From positions 2,946,716 through 3,010,715 of the forward strand of contig CP158568.1 of NCBI GenBank assembly GCA_040269895.1: a stretch of 64,000 nucleotides of DNA, read 5' to 3'. Position 1 is the first letter of the stretch. Each line of letters opens with the position of its first letter. The notes under the pieces were generated by a model that did not search any database, had not been told where the DNA came from, and saw only the letters and a program-made list of their open reading frames with translations. Shown here piece after piece: positions 7,516 through 17,171 of the stretch. The translations under genes and the position numbers were made by a program. The DNA is from Ancalomicrobiaceae bacterium S20. Its GTDB lineage: Bacteria; Pseudomonadota; Alphaproteobacteria; Rhizobiales; Ancalomicrobiaceae.

Positions 7516-8754
7516 ATGGCTCAGATGACTCGAACCCCATTTGCCGGACGACACCCCGTCTACGACGGGACGGCCGCCGCGGTCCAGGCCTTCGATCCGA
7601 TCGCGGCGGAGGCCCCGCCGACGGAGGTCGGCGTCGAGGCCCCATCGACGGAGATCGGTGTCGAGGCACCGCCGACGGAGGTCGGCATCGAGGCCGGGCG
7701 GCGGCGCGGGCGCGGCGCGAGTTCGAACCGCAGCGGGCGCTACGAGAGCGAGGCGCGGGTCGCCGTCGACGACGGCTGGGACAGCCTCGACGACCTGCCG
7801 CCGCTCGCCACCCATGTGCAGATCGAGAAGCCGAAGAAGATCATCACCCGGAATTCCTCGCCGGACATCTCCTTCGATCGCTCGATCAACCCCTATCGGG
7901 GCTGCGAGCACGGCTGCTCCTACTGCTTCGCCCGCCCGACGCATGCCTATATGGGCCTGTCGCCGGGTCTCGATTTCGAGACCAAGCTGTTCGTCAAGCC
8001 GAACGCCGCCGACCTGCTGGCGCGCGAGCTCTCGGTCGCAGGCTACGAACCGAAGACGCTGGCGATCGGCACCAACACCGATCCCTATCAGCCGATCGAG
8101 CGGCGCTACCGCATCATGCGCGAGGTGCTCGAGGTGCTCGAACGCGCGAACCATCCGGTCGCGATCGTGACCAAGTCGGCGCTGGTCGCGCGCGACCGCG
8201 ACATTCTCGGCCGCATGGCCGCGAAGGGTCTCGCCAAGGTCGCGCTGTCGGTGACGACGCTCGACCGACATCTGGCGCGGGCGATGGAGCCGCGGGCCTC
8301 GACGCCGGACAAGCGGCTCGCGGCGATCCGCGACCTCGCCGAGGCCGGCATTCCGGCCGCGGTGATGGTCGCACCGGTGATCCCGGCGCTCAACGATTCG
8401 GAGCTCGAGCGCATTCTCGAAGCCGCCCATGCCCATGGCGCACGCGAGGCCGGCTATGTGCTGCTCAGGCTGCCGCTCGAGGTCTCGGAGCTGTTCAAGG
8501 AGTGGCTGCTCGAACATTGCCCGGATCGCTATCGGCACGTGCTGTCGATCCTGCGTTCGATGCGCGACGGCAAGGATTACGACGCGACCTGGGGCAAGCG
8601 CATGAGGGGCACCGGCCCTTATGCGCAGACCATCGCCAAGCGGTTCGAGGTCGCGGCGCGGCGGATCGGGCTCAACAAGGGCGGCCGCACCAAGCTGCGC
8701 ACCGACCTGTTCGAGCCACCGCTGACCACGGGCGTGCAACTGAAGCTGTTTTGA
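7516..8754 (+). CDS. PA0069-family radical SAM protein
   Basis: A 412-residue member of the PA0069 radical SAM group. The iron-sulfur motif is CxxxCxxC (YRGCEHGCSYCFARP, about residues 129-143), followed by THAYMGLSPGLDFETK, the TNTDPYQPIE block and KSALVARDRDILGRMA. The product's reaction is not established in the family; an SAM-dependent radical step, perhaps on nucleic acid or a peptide, is expected. Residues about 31-57 hold three nonapeptide repeats (EAPPTEVG-like) followed by an arginine-rich GRRRGRGASSNRSGR stretch, upstream of the conserved domain. GGGGGC just before the ATG serves as the ribosome-binding site. The gene neighbours rnhB, as is common in related bacteria. Confidence 0.93.
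   Translation: MAQMTRTPFAGRHPVYDGTAAAVQAFDPIAAEAPPTEVGVEAPSTEIGVEAPPTEVGIEAGRRRGRGASSNRSGRYESEARVAVDDGWDSLDDLPPLATHVQIEKPKKIITRNSSPDISFDRSINPYRGCEHGCSYCFARPTHAYMGLSPGLDFETKLFVKPNAADLLARELSVAGYEPKTLAIGTNTDPYQPIERRYRIMREVLEVLERANHPVAIVTKSALVARDRDILGRMAAKGLAKVALSVTTLDRHLARAMEPRASTPDKRLAAIRDLAEAGIPAAVMVAPVIPALNDSELERILEAAHAHGAREAGYVLLRLPLEVSELFKEWLLEHCPDRYRHVLSILRSMRDGKDYDATWGKRMRGTGPYAQTIAKRFEVAARRIGLNKGGRTKLRTDLFEPPLTTGVQLKLF
7606..7686 (+). repeat. three tandem 27-bp repeats encoding a nonapeptide
   Basis: Three adjacent 27-base units (7606-7632, 7633-7659, 7660-7686) encode AEAPPTEVG, VEAPSTEIG and VEAPPTEVG inside the N-terminal extension of the radical SAM gene. A partial fourth unit (IEAG) follows. 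The copies differ mainly at third codon positions, so copy number may vary between strains. Confidence 0.85.
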
Positions 8755-8802
8755 CGGCCGGAGCGGAAAGGCCGCCAGTGACCGAAATCGGGGAGACGCG
8801 AG

Positions 8803-9228
8803 ATGCGCGGACGTTTGACGGTGGTGACGCTCGGGGTCGGCGATCTGAAGCGCTCGACGGCGTTCTATGCGGGGCTCGGGTTCTCGATTTCGAGCGAGAG
8901 CCAGGACGCGGTGACCTTCATCGATGCCGGCGGCGTCGTGCTGTCGCTGTTCGGCCGGGTCGCGCTCGCCGAGGACGCCCACGTTCCGGCCGAGGGCAGC
9001 GGCTTCGGCGGCATCACGCTCGCCTGGAACGTCGGCAGCACGGCCGAGGTCGACACGGTGATCGCGGCCGCGGTCGAAGGCGGAGCACGCCTGCTGAAGC
9101 AGCCCGGTGAAACGTTCTGGGGCGGCTATTCCGGCTACTTCGCCGATCCGGACGGCTACCCCTGGGAGGTCGCCCACAATCCGTTCTGGCCGCTCGATGC
9201 CGACGGCACCGTGGCGCTGCCGGCCTGA
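8803..9228 (+). CDS. VOC family (glyoxalase/bleomycin resistance-like) protein
   Basis: A 141-residue vicinal oxygen chelate protein. Two beta-alpha-beta-beta-beta modules are seen: VVTLGVGDLKRSTAFYAGLGF at the N-terminus and the closing FADPDGYPWEVAHNPFWPLD. The family includes metal-dependent lyases, dioxygenases and binding proteins, and the substrate is not predictable here. GGGAGAC sits about ten bases before the ATG. It lies 48 bases after the radical SAM gene and could be co-transcribed with it. Confidence 0.88.
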   Translation: MRGRLTVVTLGVGDLKRSTAFYAGLGFSISSESQDAVTFIDAGGVVLSLFGRVALAEDAHVPAEGSGFGGITLAWNVGSTAEVDTVIAAAVEGGARLLKQPGETFWGGYSGYFADPDGYPWEVAHNPFWPLDADGTVALPA

Positions 9229-9344
9229 CGTCGGTCCTGCCCGCGCCCTTGGCGAAGGAGCGCGACCCATGCTGCCTTGGCAGCGACCGTGCCCACCCGA
9301 TCGCGTGACTTGATTCCGGGCGGCGCGGCGGGCACGGTCCAGCC

Positions 9345-10027
9345 ATGCGCAAAAGCGACTCGACCCTCCTGTTCGATCTCGACGCCGGCCCGGATTTCAG
9401 CATGGAGATCCGCGCCGGGGCACGCCGGGCGCCGGTCGCCGGCGTCGACGAGGCCGGCCGCGGCCCCTGGGCCGGGCCAGTGGTGACGGCGGCGGTCGTG
9501 CTCGACGAGGCGAAGATCCCGCGCGGCCTCGATGATCTGAAGGCGCTGACCGAAGCGCGGCGCGAGGCGCTCTACGACCTGATCTGCGCCGATCATCTGG
9601 TCGCGGTGACCTTCGCCTCGGTCGACCGGATCGACCGCATGAACATTCGCGGCGCGACGCTCTGGGCGATGGGCCGGGCCGTGCGCGCGCTCGGCGTCCT
9701 GCCGATCCACGTGCTCGTCGACGGCAGGACGTGCCGCCCGGCCTGCCCTGCCCCGGCGAGGCCGTGGTCAAGGGCGACGCACGGGCGCTGTCGATCGCGG
9801 CGGCGTCGATCGTCGCCAAGGTCACGCGCGACCGCATGATGGTGCGGCTCGCGCGCGAGTTCGACGGCTACGGCTTCGACCGTCACAAGGGCTACGGCAC
9901 GGCCGAACACCAGCAGGCCCTCGACCGGCTCGGCCCCTGCGTGCTGCACAGGCGCTCGTTCGAGCCGATCCGGGTCAAGCTCGGCGACGCCGTGACGGTG
10001 CCGGAGCGGCGCCCAGCCCTGCTCTGA
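9345..10027 (+). pseudogene. rnhB: ribonuclease HII, interrupted by a single-base frameshift
   Basis: RNase HII removes RNA from RNA-DNA hybrids, including misincorporated ribonucleotides. The first frame (from 9345) carries GVDEAGRGPWAGPVV with two catalytic acids, and VLVDG with the third. The reading frame must then shift near 9726-9731 to continue as [34 protein letters not shown], which carries the fourth acid, and ends at 10027. The two parts together give the normal length of about 227 residues with nothing missing except one base. Without the shift the first frame ends at 9839. This is either a sequencing or assembly error or a genuine recent mutation. RNase HI (rnhA) is present elsewhere in the window. 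Confidence 0.85.
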
Positions 10028-10195
10028 ATGGCCGCAGATCGACCCGACAAGGCCCAACCCGGCCGACCCCGCCGGCGCACTCGGCCCCGGACCGCAACGA
10101 AGCGCCAGGCGCCCTTCCAAGCGCAAGGCTCCCGATCGGGGGCGCCGGTAGCCTGACTGCGTCTTGTCGGTATCCATCCGACCAGCCTCGATAGC

Positions 10196-10235
10196 AAAAG
10201 GCCCGCAGGGATCACCCGCGGGCCTTTGTTTATTG
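10196..10235. terminator. bidirectional intrinsic terminator between rnhB and the atp operon
   Basis: Inverted repeat AAAGGCCCGC ... GCGGGCCTTT around 10197-10226, followed by TGTTTATT on the plus strand and TTTTGCT on the minus strand. It closes the minus-strand ATP synthase operon, whose last stop is at 10269, and can also stop rnhB transcripts. Confidence 0.85.
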
Positions 10236-10268
10236 GTCTTGTTCTGGCCGTGCGTTCGGGCCGGACGA

Positions 10269-10760
10269 TCAGTTCAGCTTGGCGCGAACCGTGGCGATGC
10301 CCTGGTCGACCAGCGCCGCGGCGGTCGCGCCCGGCACCTTGGCGGCGAGCAGCTTCTCGGTCGCGGACACCGCGACGTCGGCGGCGCGCGCGCGGACCTC
10401 GGCGATCGCCTGGGTCTCGGCCTGAGCGATCTTCGCCTCGGCCGCCTTGGTGCGGCGGGCGATCATCTCCTCGAGGGCCTTGTTGGTCTCCTCGGTGAGA
10501 CGCTCGGCCTGCGCCTTGGCCTCGGTCACGATGGCCGCGGCCTCGCGCTCGGCCTCGCCGGCCTTGGTCTTGTACTCGGCGAGCAGAGCCTGGGCCTCTT
10601 CGCGCAGGCGACGGGCCTCGGTCAGCTCGTGCTCGATCTCCGTCGACTTCTTGTCCAGCGCCGCGCCGACCTTGGCCGGAACGCCGATGTAGAAGAGGAT
10701 GGCGAAGAAGATCAGAAGGGCGACGAAGACCCAGAATGTAGCGAGAGATGTCGCGTCCAT
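10269..10760 (-). CDS. atpF: F0F1 ATP synthase subunit b
   Basis: A 163-residue subunit b with one N-terminal membrane helix (FWVFVALLIFFAILFYIG) and a long, highly charged helical stalk (residues about 35-150) rich in Ala, Glu, Lys and Arg. It forms the peripheral stator stalk with b', holding F1 against rotation. It is the last gene of the operon atpI-atpB-atpE-b'-atpF. The short gap of 10 bases to the b' gene implies translational linkage. F1 genes are not in the window, in keeping with alphaproteobacteria that keep F0 and F1 in separate operons. Confidence 0.96.
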   Translation of the reverse strand: MDATSLATFWVFVALLIFFAILFYIGVPAKVGAALDKKSTEIEHELTEARRLREEAQALLAEYKTKAGEAEREAAAIVTEAKAQAERLTEETNKALEEMIARRTKAAEAKIAQAETQAIAEVRARAADVAVSATEKLLAAKVPGATAAALVDQGIATVRAKLN

Positions 10761-10770
10761 GAGAGCCTCC

Positions 10771-11322
10771 TCACTTCGTCAGGCTGGCGGAGACCGCGGC
10801 GGCGACCTCCTCGCGGCTGACGCCGGTGCCGATCAGGGTCGAGACGAGCGTCTCGGCGGTGTCGATCGCGATCTGATCGACGTCGGCCATCGCCTTGGCC
10901 TTGATGTCGGCGATCCGCGCCTCGGCGTCCGTGAGCTTCGCGGTCAGCGAGGCTTCGGTCGCCGCACGCTTCGCTTCGGTCGCGGCGGTCAGCTCGGCAT
11001 GGGTGGCGGCCGCGATGCCCTGCGCCTTGGCGCGGGCCTCGGCGAGCGCCTTCTCATAGGCCGCGACGGCGGCGTCGGTCTCGGCCTTCAGGCGCTCGGC
11101 CTCGCCGAGATCGCGGACGATCCGGTCGCGACGGGTCTCGATGATGCCGCCGATGCGCGGGACCAGCAGCTTCGAGACCAGCAGAAAGAACACGCCGAAG
11201 GTCAGCGCGAACCACAGGATCTGCGAGGGAAAGGTCGACGGGTCGAAGGGCGGGAAGGCACCGCCGTGCTGGGCGGCCCCACCGTGGGCTTCGGTCGACG
11301 TGGTGTGTGCGGTCTCGGCCAT
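10771..11322 (-). CDS. atpG: F0F1 ATP synthase subunit b'
   Basis: A 183-residue b-type stator subunit that is diverged from atpF and carries a longer histidine/alanine-rich N-terminus (MAETAHTTSTEAHGG). One membrane helix (ILWFALTFGVFFLLVSKLLV) is followed by a charged coiled coil. Photosynthetic and many alphaproteobacterial ATP synthases use a b/b' heterodimer, and this is the b' member. The ATG at 11322 is chosen because the track frame upstream to 11403 has no conserved residues. The gap of 368 bases to atpE is unusually long for this operon and contains two hairpins. Confidence 0.93.
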   Translation of the reverse strand: MAETAHTTSTEAHGGAAQHGGAFPPFDPSTFPSQILWFALTFGVFFLLVSKLLVPRIGGIIETRRDRIVRDLGEAERLKAETDAAVAAYEKALAEARAKAQGIAAATHAELTAATEAKRAATEASLTAKLTDAEARIADIKAKAMADVDQIAIDTAETLVSTLIGTGVSREEVAAAVSASLTK

Positions 11323-11690
11323 GGGGCTACTCGATCTGGCGATCCGATCCGACCGGTCGCCCGTGCCGTCGAGGTTCCGGCTGCCCGAAACGCTCGCCCA
11401 CACGGAGCCGGTCCGTGATTCGATCTTTCGGCCGGATCGCGGCGAACGGCGGGCCGTTCACCGCTGCGATCCCGACCATCGACAGGGCGACCCGCATCCC
11501 CGAAGGGTGCGCGGCGAACGCCCGGTCCCGGCACCCGCCCCTGAAACCGCCGACCGGCCGACCTCTCAACCAGAGAGGCGACCGGCGCCGGATCACGGGA
11601 TAGCACGGGTGCCCGTGCAGCCGCTGCAGTCGGTCGGCGCCTCGATCGCTCGGGCGCGCCGACCGGACCTTGCGGCCGCTCCTTCGCCGA
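11323..11690 (-). other. 368-base intercistronic region with two stem-loops between atpE and b'
   Basis: No gene is seen here. Two perfect inverted repeats stand out: GCACGGG/CCCGTGC at 11603-11618 and CCTCTC/GAGAGG at 11562-11578. In the minus-strand transcript they follow the atpE stop codon. They lack T-runs, so they are more likely to stabilise or process the mRNA, or to attenuate, than to end transcription. This could help produce the high c-subunit stoichiometry (inference). Confidence 0.55.
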
Positions 11691-11915
11691 TCAGGTGAAC
11701 AGGACGATCAGCGCGACGAGGAGCGAGAAGATGCCCAGAGCTTCGGTCACGGCGAAGCCGAGGATCAGGCGGCCGAACTGGCCGTCGGCGGCCGACGGGT
11801 TGCGCAGGGCGCCGGCGAGGTAGTTGCCGAAGATGGTGCCGAGGCCAATGCTCGCGCCGGCCATGCCGAGGCAGGCGATACCGGCACCGATGTACTTCGC
11901 AGCTTGAGCGTCCAT
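11691..11915 (-). CDS. atpE: F0F1 ATP synthase subunit c
   Basis: A 74-residue proteolipid with two membrane helices. The first is glycine-rich (GAGIACLGMAGASIGLGTIFG), the loop is RNPSAADGQ, and the second carries the proton-binding glutamate in LGFAVTEALGIFSLL. It forms the rotating c-ring. Glycine spacing and length match the alphaproteobacterial form. It lies 53 bases downstream of atpB. Confidence 0.97.
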   Translation of the reverse strand: MDAQAAKYIGAGIACLGMAGASIGLGTIFGNYLAGALRNPSAADGQFGRLILGFAVTEALGIFSLLVALIVLFT

Positions 11916-11968
11916 GGGAATTGCTCCTTGGTGGGATGGTTCGAACAGCGTGACCGATCCGCCCCGGC

Positions 11969-12727
11969 TCAGTGGCCGGGATGGATCGCGTCGTTGAGGT
12001 ACATGCAGGTCAGCACCGTGAAGACGTAGGCCTGCAGGAAGGCGACGAGGAACTCGAGCGCGGTCATGGCGACCGTCATGCCGAGCGGAAGGATCGAGCC
12101 GATCGTGCCGATGCCGCCAGCGGCGCCGAGCATCACGACGAAGCCCGCGAAGACCTTCAGCGTGATGTGACCGGCGAGCATGTTGGCGAACAGACGGACC
12201 GAGAGGCTGACCGGACGCGACAGGAACGAGACGATCTCGATCGCCGTCACGAGCGGGATCAGCAGGGCCGGCACGCCGGAGGGCGCGAACAGGCCGAAGA
12301 AGTGGAAGCCGTGCTTCCAGACGCCGTAGATCACGACCGTCAGGATCACGATCAGCGCCATCATGAAGGTCACGATGATCTGGCTCGTCACCGTGAAGAA
12401 GTACGGGATCAGGCCCAGCATGTTCGCGACGAAGACGAACATGAACAGCGAAAACACGAGCGGGAAGAACACCATGCCCTGCTTGCCGGCGGCGTCGCGC
12501 AGCGTGCCGGCGACGAACTCGTAGGCCATTTCGGCAAGGAGCTGGCGCCGGCCCGGCACCAGGGCACGCGGCGAGGCGGCCCAGGTCAGAAACAGCGTCG
12601 TCACCGCGACGACCACGACCATGAACAGGGCCGAGTTGGTGAAGGACAGATCGTATTTCCCGATATGAATCGGGATGATCGGATTGATGTGGAACTGATG
12701 GATCGGATCGACCTTATCGCCAGCCAC
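11969..12727 (-). CDS. atpB: F0F1 ATP synthase subunit a
   Basis: A 252-residue polytopic membrane subunit with five or six helices. The essential arginine lies in [15 protein letters not shown], and conserved blocks [25 protein letters not shown] and [23 protein letters not shown] are present. It forms the proton half-channels against the c-ring. It is second in the operon, 135 bases after atpI. Confidence 0.97.
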   Translation of the reverse strand: MAGDKVDPIHQFHINPIIPIHIGKYDLSFTNSALFMVVVVAVTTLFLTWAASPRALVPGRRQLLAEMAYEFVAGTLRDAAGKQGMVFFPLVFSLFMFVFVANMLGLIPYFFTVTSQIIVTFMMALIVILTVVIYGVWKHGFHFFGLFAPSGVPALLIPLVTAIEIVSFLSRPVSLSVRLFANMLAGHITLKVFAGFVVMLGAAGGIGTIGSILPLGMTVAMTALEFLVAFLQAYVFTVLTCMYLNDAIHPGH

Positions 12728-12862
12728 CTGTCCGTCTCCGCCGTCCTACGTCGCCGACCATGATGGCCGGACCGTCCCCACACATGATGCCGTCTCAAGG
12801 CGTCACCACCCCGACCGCACCCCGAATTCCCTGCCGCCGTCAGGCCATCGAGGCGGAACGCC

Positions 12863-13288
12863 TCAGATCCCCGGACCGCGACCGTCGCCCGACCCGGATC
12901 CAGACTTGGATCCCGGCTGAGTGACCATCCCCTGGGCGCGCAGGACGTTCAGGACGCCAGCCGCAAAGCCCAGGAGCAGAAACACAATCAGCCCCCAAGG
13001 GGCCGAACCGAACATCCGATCGATGAACCAACCGAGGCCGGCTCCCACGACCACACCGCCGACGAACTCGGATGCGAGTTTCACCGCCAGGGCGTAACCG
13101 GCCTTGGGCTCGTCACCCCGGACCCGCTCCGCTTCCGCGCGCCGCTTGTCCTGGAGCGTCTTCTCCAGTCCTTCGAGGCGCTCGGCCAGTCTTGCTTCAT
13201 CGGCGGCGGAGCGTTGGGCGGCGCCGCCACCGGCAGCGCTCGACACATCGTTCCGGATCGGCTGCTGGTTGCTGTCGTCGCCGGTCAT
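12863..13288 (-). CDS. atpI: ATP synthase protein I (AtpI)
   Basis: A 141-residue AtpI-type protein: a charged N-terminal segment (ARLAERLEGLEKTLQDKRR) and two membrane helices (ASEFVGGVVVGAGLGWFIDRMFG and WGLIVFLLLGFAAGVLNVLRA), ending in a Gly/Ser tail. AtpI helps c-ring assembly or magnesium supply. The ATG at 13288 has GAGGGA eight bases upstream; a GTG two codons earlier is the alternative. It is first in the operon and follows the sigma70-type promoter. Confidence 0.9.
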   Translation of the reverse strand: MTGDDSNQQPIRNDVSSAAGGGAAQRSAADEARLAERLEGLEKTLQDKRRAEAERVRGDEPKAGYALAVKLASEFVGGVVVGAGLGWFIDRMFGSAPWGLIVFLLLGFAAGVLNVLRAQGMVTQPGSKSGSGSGDGRGPGI

Positions 13289-13443
13289 GACCACGTCCCT
13301 CGCTCGAAAACCCCTCGGTCAACTCGGTCTGACGTCCTCGGTTTCCCGAGGGCGTCCCTGATCGATGTCGATCGACGGGAAAACGGCCGGATCGCGGCGA
13401 ACCGGGACGCGGCGTCCAAACCCCACCCCCCGAAGCCGGGCGC

Positions 13444-13472
13444 ACCATAGTGGCGCGTCAGGAGTGTGTCAA
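13444..13472 (-). promoter_or_regulatory. sigma70-type promoter of the atp operon
   Basis: On the minus strand TTGACA (13467-13472) is followed by a 17-base spacer and TATGGT (13444-13449). This is a near-consensus housekeeping promoter. Transcription would start near 13437, giving a leader of about 150 bases to atpI. The rest of the 320-base gap between atpI and smc shows no gene. Confidence 0.75.
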
Positions 13473-13608
13473 GAAGAGGTGAATTTCGGCCATCGCTTTG
13501 AACATAAACGTTTTTCGGCGATTTCGAACACAGGCTGCACGAAGGTCGCAGCCGCGATGCCGCGGTGCAGCGCCGATCGGCCCGACGATGGCCGGTCCGC
13601 GGCGGATT

Positions 13609-16600
13609 TCAGACGGCCTCGAGGATTCGCTCGGCCGCCTCCAGATCGACCGAAACCAGCATCGAGACACCGCGCTCGGCCATGGTCACGCCGAACAGCC
13701 GATCCATGCGCGCCATGGTGATCGGATTGTGGGTGATCACCACGAAGCGGGTCGCGGTCTGCCGGGTCATGTCGACCAGCAGATCGCAGTAGCGCTCGAC
13801 ATTGGCGTCGTCGAGCGGCGCGTCGACCTCGTCGAGCACGCAGATCGGCGCCGGATTGGTCAGGAACACCGCAAAGATCAGCGCCATGGCCGTCAACGCC
13901 TGCTCGCCGCCGGAGAGCAGCGTCATGGTCGAGGGCTTCTTGCCGGGCGGGCGCGCCATGATCTCCAGACCGGCCTCGAGCGGATCGTCGGAGGCGACGA
14001 GCTGGAGTTCGGCGGTGCCGCCGCCGAACAGCAGCGTGAACAGCGCCTGGAAATGGTTGTTGACCGTCTCGAAGGCCGCCATCAGGCGCTCGCGCGCCTC
14101 ACGGTTCAGATTGTAGATGCCCTGGCGCAGACGCTTGATCGCCTCGATCAGGTCGTCACGCTCGGCGGTCAACGCGCCGCGGCGCTCGTCGATCTCACGC
14201 GCCTCGTCCTCGGCGCGCAGGTTGACGGCGCCGAGCCGCTCGCGCTCTTGCCGGACGCGTTCCAGCCGGCGCTCGATGCCGTCTACGTCGGGGAGCGGCG
14301 CGCCTTCCTTGAGTTCGGTCAGGCCGACGAGGCCTGGCGGCGCGACGTCGAAGGCCTCGCGGATGCGGGCCTCGATCTCGATTCGGCGGTTGCGCGCGGC
14401 CTCGTAGCGCTCCTCGGCGCGGACCTTGGCCTCGCGGGCGCCGGACATGCTCTCGAGCGCGCTGCGCGCCAGCCGGTCGGCCTCGGCCTGGGCGCGCTCG
14501 GCGACGGCGAGGGCATCGGCGGCTTCGGCGCGCGCCTTCTCGGCTTCAGCGATGGCATTGACCAAGCGGCGCTGTTCGAGGGCGATCTCGCCCGGCCGCT
14601 CCATCAGCGCCGCCCGCTCCTCCTCGGCCTCGAAGGCGCGATCGGCGAGCACGGCCAGTTGTGATTCGGCATTGGTCGAGCGCGACAGCCAGCTCTCGCG
14701 TTCGCGGGCGATCGCCTCGATGCGGCGGACGCGCATCTCGGCTTCGCGCGATGCGCCCTGCAGCGCGGCACGGGCCTCGGCGACGCCGGCGCGATCGAGC
14801 GCGACCGCGGCGCGAGCATGGGCCAGCGCCTCCTCGAGGCCGACGACCGGCGGCAGGTCCTCGCGCGCCATCTCGGCCTCGACACGGGACGCGGCGATCT
14901 CCTCGGCGCTCGCGGCGAGCCGATCGCCGGCCTCGCGCAAGGCCGACAGGCGGGCCGCGACCTGGCCGGCCTCGCGTTCGATCCGGCCGAGCGCTTCGCG
15001 CGCATCGGCCTCGCGCTTCTGCGCGGCGCGGTGCGCCTCGCGGGCGAACCGTTCGGCCGCCTCCGCATCGGTCAGCGTCCGGCGCTTCGCCTCCGAATCG
15101 GCCCGGCGGTCGGCGACGATCTCGCGCGCCACCTCGACCTGGGTTTCGAGCTCGATCAGGCGGTTGCGGCTGGCGAGGCGCTGGGCGGCGGCGGTCGGCG
15201 CCTCGGCGGCGGCGGCGAGGCCGTCCCAGCGCCAGAGGTCGCCTTCGCGCGACACCAGCCGCTGGCCGGCGGCGAGGCGCTTCTGCAGGGCCGGACCGTC
15301 GGCGCGTGCGACGAGGCCGATCTGCGCCAGCCGGCGCGCCAGCACCGGCGGCGCCTTCACATAAGTCGCGAGCGGCGCGATGCCGTCGGGCAGCTTCGGG
15401 TCGGCATCGGCCGGTCCGGCGTCGCGCCAATGCACGGGCGCGGCCTCGTCGGCCGAGGCTTCCAGATCGTCCCCGAGCGCGGCGCCGAGCGCGGCCTCGA
15501 AGCCGGCCGCGACCGTGATGCGGTCGATGACCGGCGGCCACAGGTCCGCGGCACCGACGTTCAGGATCTTGGAAAGCGTCTTCGCCTCGGTCTCCAGCCG
15601 CTGCAACTCGCGCTCGGCCTCGGCCAGCGGTCCGCGCGCGGCGTCGGCGGCCGCGCGGGCGTCGCGATGGGTCTCCTCGGCGAGCGTGGCCCGGCTCTCG
15701 GCCTCCTCGGTCTCGATCGCGGCATCTTCAACAGCGACGCGCGCCTCTTCGAGTTCGGAGCCCTCGCCGAGCCGTTCGGCGAGCTCGGCCTCCTCGCGGG
15801 CGATGGTGGCGCGCTCGACCTCGGTCTTGCGGGCGCGCTCGGCGAGATCGGCCAGCGTGCGGTCGATCGCCTGCCGCGCGGCGATCGTCGAGGCGATCTC
15901 CTGCTGACGCTCCGACAGGTCGCGTTCGGAGGCAGCGAGCGCGGCCTCGCGTTCGGCGAGCGTTGTGCGCAGATCCTCGGCCTCGGTCTCGACCTCGGCA
16001 TTGGCGGCGGCGAGCTCGCGCTCCTCCTCGTCGAGTTTGGCGAGCGCGGCGGCCATGTCGCGGGCGATGTTCTCCTCGCGGACGCGGTCCTGCGCCAATT
16101 GGGCGAGCCGGCGTTCGAGCTCGGCGATGCGCTCGCGGATGCGGCGCTCATCGGCCTCCAGCTCGCCGGCGCCGAGCCGCAGCCGCTGCAGGGCGGCGGC
16201 GCAGGCGGCCTCCTTGTCACGCAGGCCCGGCAGCGCATGGGCGGCGAGCGCCTGTTCGCGGGCGGTGCGCGCCTGCACCTCGGCCGTCATGGACACCGCC
16301 TTGTCGGCGTCGAGCAGTTGCGCCTCGGCCTCCGCGACCTGATCGCGCGCGGCGAGCCAGCGCAGATAGACGATGGTCGCCTCGGCGGAACGGATCTCGG
16401 ACGACATGATCCGGTAGCGCGTCGCCTGCCGGGCCTGACGCTTCAGGTTTTCGAGCTGGCTCTCGATCTGAACCAGCACGTCCTCGAGCCGCTCGAGGTT
16501 CTGCTCGGCGGCCTTCAGCCGGATCTCGGCCTCGTGGCGGCGCGAATGCAGGCCGGAGATGCCGGAGGCCTCCTCGAGGATCGCGCGGCGCTGGGTCGGC

Positions 16601-17067
16601 TTGGCGGCGATCAACTCGCCGATCTGGCCCTGACGCACCATAGCGGGCGAGCGCGGGCCGGTCGAGGCGTCGGCGAACAGGAGCTGGACATCGCGGGCGC
16701 GAACGTCGCGGCCATTGATCCGGTAGACCGAGCCGGCCTCGCGCTCGATACGGCGCGTCACCTCCAGCGCGTCGGTGTCGTTGAAACCGGCGGGGGCGCG
16801 GCGCTCGCGATTGTCGAGGAAGAGCGTGACTTCGGCCGTGTTGCGCGACGGGCGATGGCCGGAGCCCGCGAAGATGACGTCGTCCATGCCGGACGCGCGC
16901 ATGTTCTTGTAGGAATTCTCGCCCATGACCCAGCGCAGGGCCTCGACGAGGTTCGACTTGCCGCAACCGTTCGGCCCGACGACGCCGGTCAGCCCCGGCG
17001 CGATCAGGAACTCGGTCGGCTCCACGAAGGTCTTGAAGCCGAGGATGCGGAGCTTGTCGAATTTCAC
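13609..17067 (-). CDS. smc: chromosome segregation ATPase SMC
   Basis: A 1152-residue SMC protein with the complete architecture. An N-terminal Walker A ([20 protein letters not shown]) is followed by about 300 residues of coiled coil and a hinge near residues 500-640. A second coiled coil leads to the C-terminal ABC signature [13 protein letters not shown] and Walker [15 protein letters not shown]. It organises and segregates the chromosome with ScpA and ScpB, which are not in the window. The reverse strand carries long open frames here that are only mirror images of its biased codons. It lies downstream of dsbA and DUF721 genes, a common alphaproteobacterial arrangement. Confidence 0.97.
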   Translation of the reverse strand: MKFDKLRILGFKTFVEPTEFLIAPGLTGVVGPNGCGKSNLVEALRWVMGENSYKNMRASGMDDVIFAGSGHRPSRNTAEVTLFLDNRERRAPAGFNDTDALEVTRRIEREAGSVYRINGRDVRARDVQLLFADASTGPRSPAMVRQGQIGELIAAKPTQRRAILEEASGISGLHSRRHEAEIRLKAAEQNLERLEDVLVQIESQLENLKRQARQATRYRIMSSEIRSAEATIVYLRWLAARDQVAEAEAQLLDADKAVSMTAEVQARTAREQALAAHALPGLRDKEAACAAALQRLRLGAGELEADERRIRERIAELERRLAQLAQDRVREENIARDMAAALAKLDEEERELAAANAEVETEAEDLRTTLAEREAALAASERDLSERQQEIASTIAARQAIDRTLADLAERARKTEVERATIAREEAELAERLGEGSELEEARVAVEDAAIETEEAESRATLAEETHRDARAAADAARGPLAEAERELQRLETEAKTLSKILNVGAADLWPPVIDRITVAAGFEAALGAALGDDLEASADEAAPVHWRDAGPADADPKLPDGIAPLATYVKAPPVLARRLAQIGLVARADGPALQKRLAAGQRLVSREGDLWRWDGLAAAAEAPTAAAQRLASRNRLIELETQVEVAREIVADRRADSEAKRRTLTDAEAAERFAREAHRAAQKREADAREALGRIEREAGQVAARLSALREAGDRLAASAEEIAASRVEAEMAREDLPPVVGLEEALAHARAAVALDRAGVAEARAALQGASREAEMRVRRIEAIARERESWLSRSTNAESQLAVLADRAFEAEEERAALMERPGEIALEQRRLVNAIAEAEKARAEAADALAVAERAQAEADRLARSALESMSGAREAKVRAEERYEAARNRRIEIEARIREAFDVAPPGLVGLTELKEGAPLPDVDGIERRLERVRQERERLGAVNLRAEDEAREIDERRGALTAERDDLIEAIKRLRQGIYNLNREARERLMAAFETVNNHFQALFTLLFGGGTAELQLVASDDPLEAGLEIMARPPGKKPSTMTLLSGGEQALTAMALIFAVFLTNPAPICVLDEVDAPLDDANVERYCDLLVDMTRQTATRFVVITHNPITMARMDRLFGVTMAERGVSMLVSVDLEAAERILEAV

Positions 17068-17171
17068 GAGGACAGGCCCTGGTAAGCGATGGCCGGGCCG
17101 CCCCGATCGTCATCGACCCGGTCTCGGGAGGGCTCAAACGAGCGATCCCGAGAGCGAGCCGCAACGAAGGA

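Noticed and set aside
14818-17085. Plus-strand open frame opposite smc
   Set aside because: The same high-GC shadow effect; smc is certain from its ATPase motifs.
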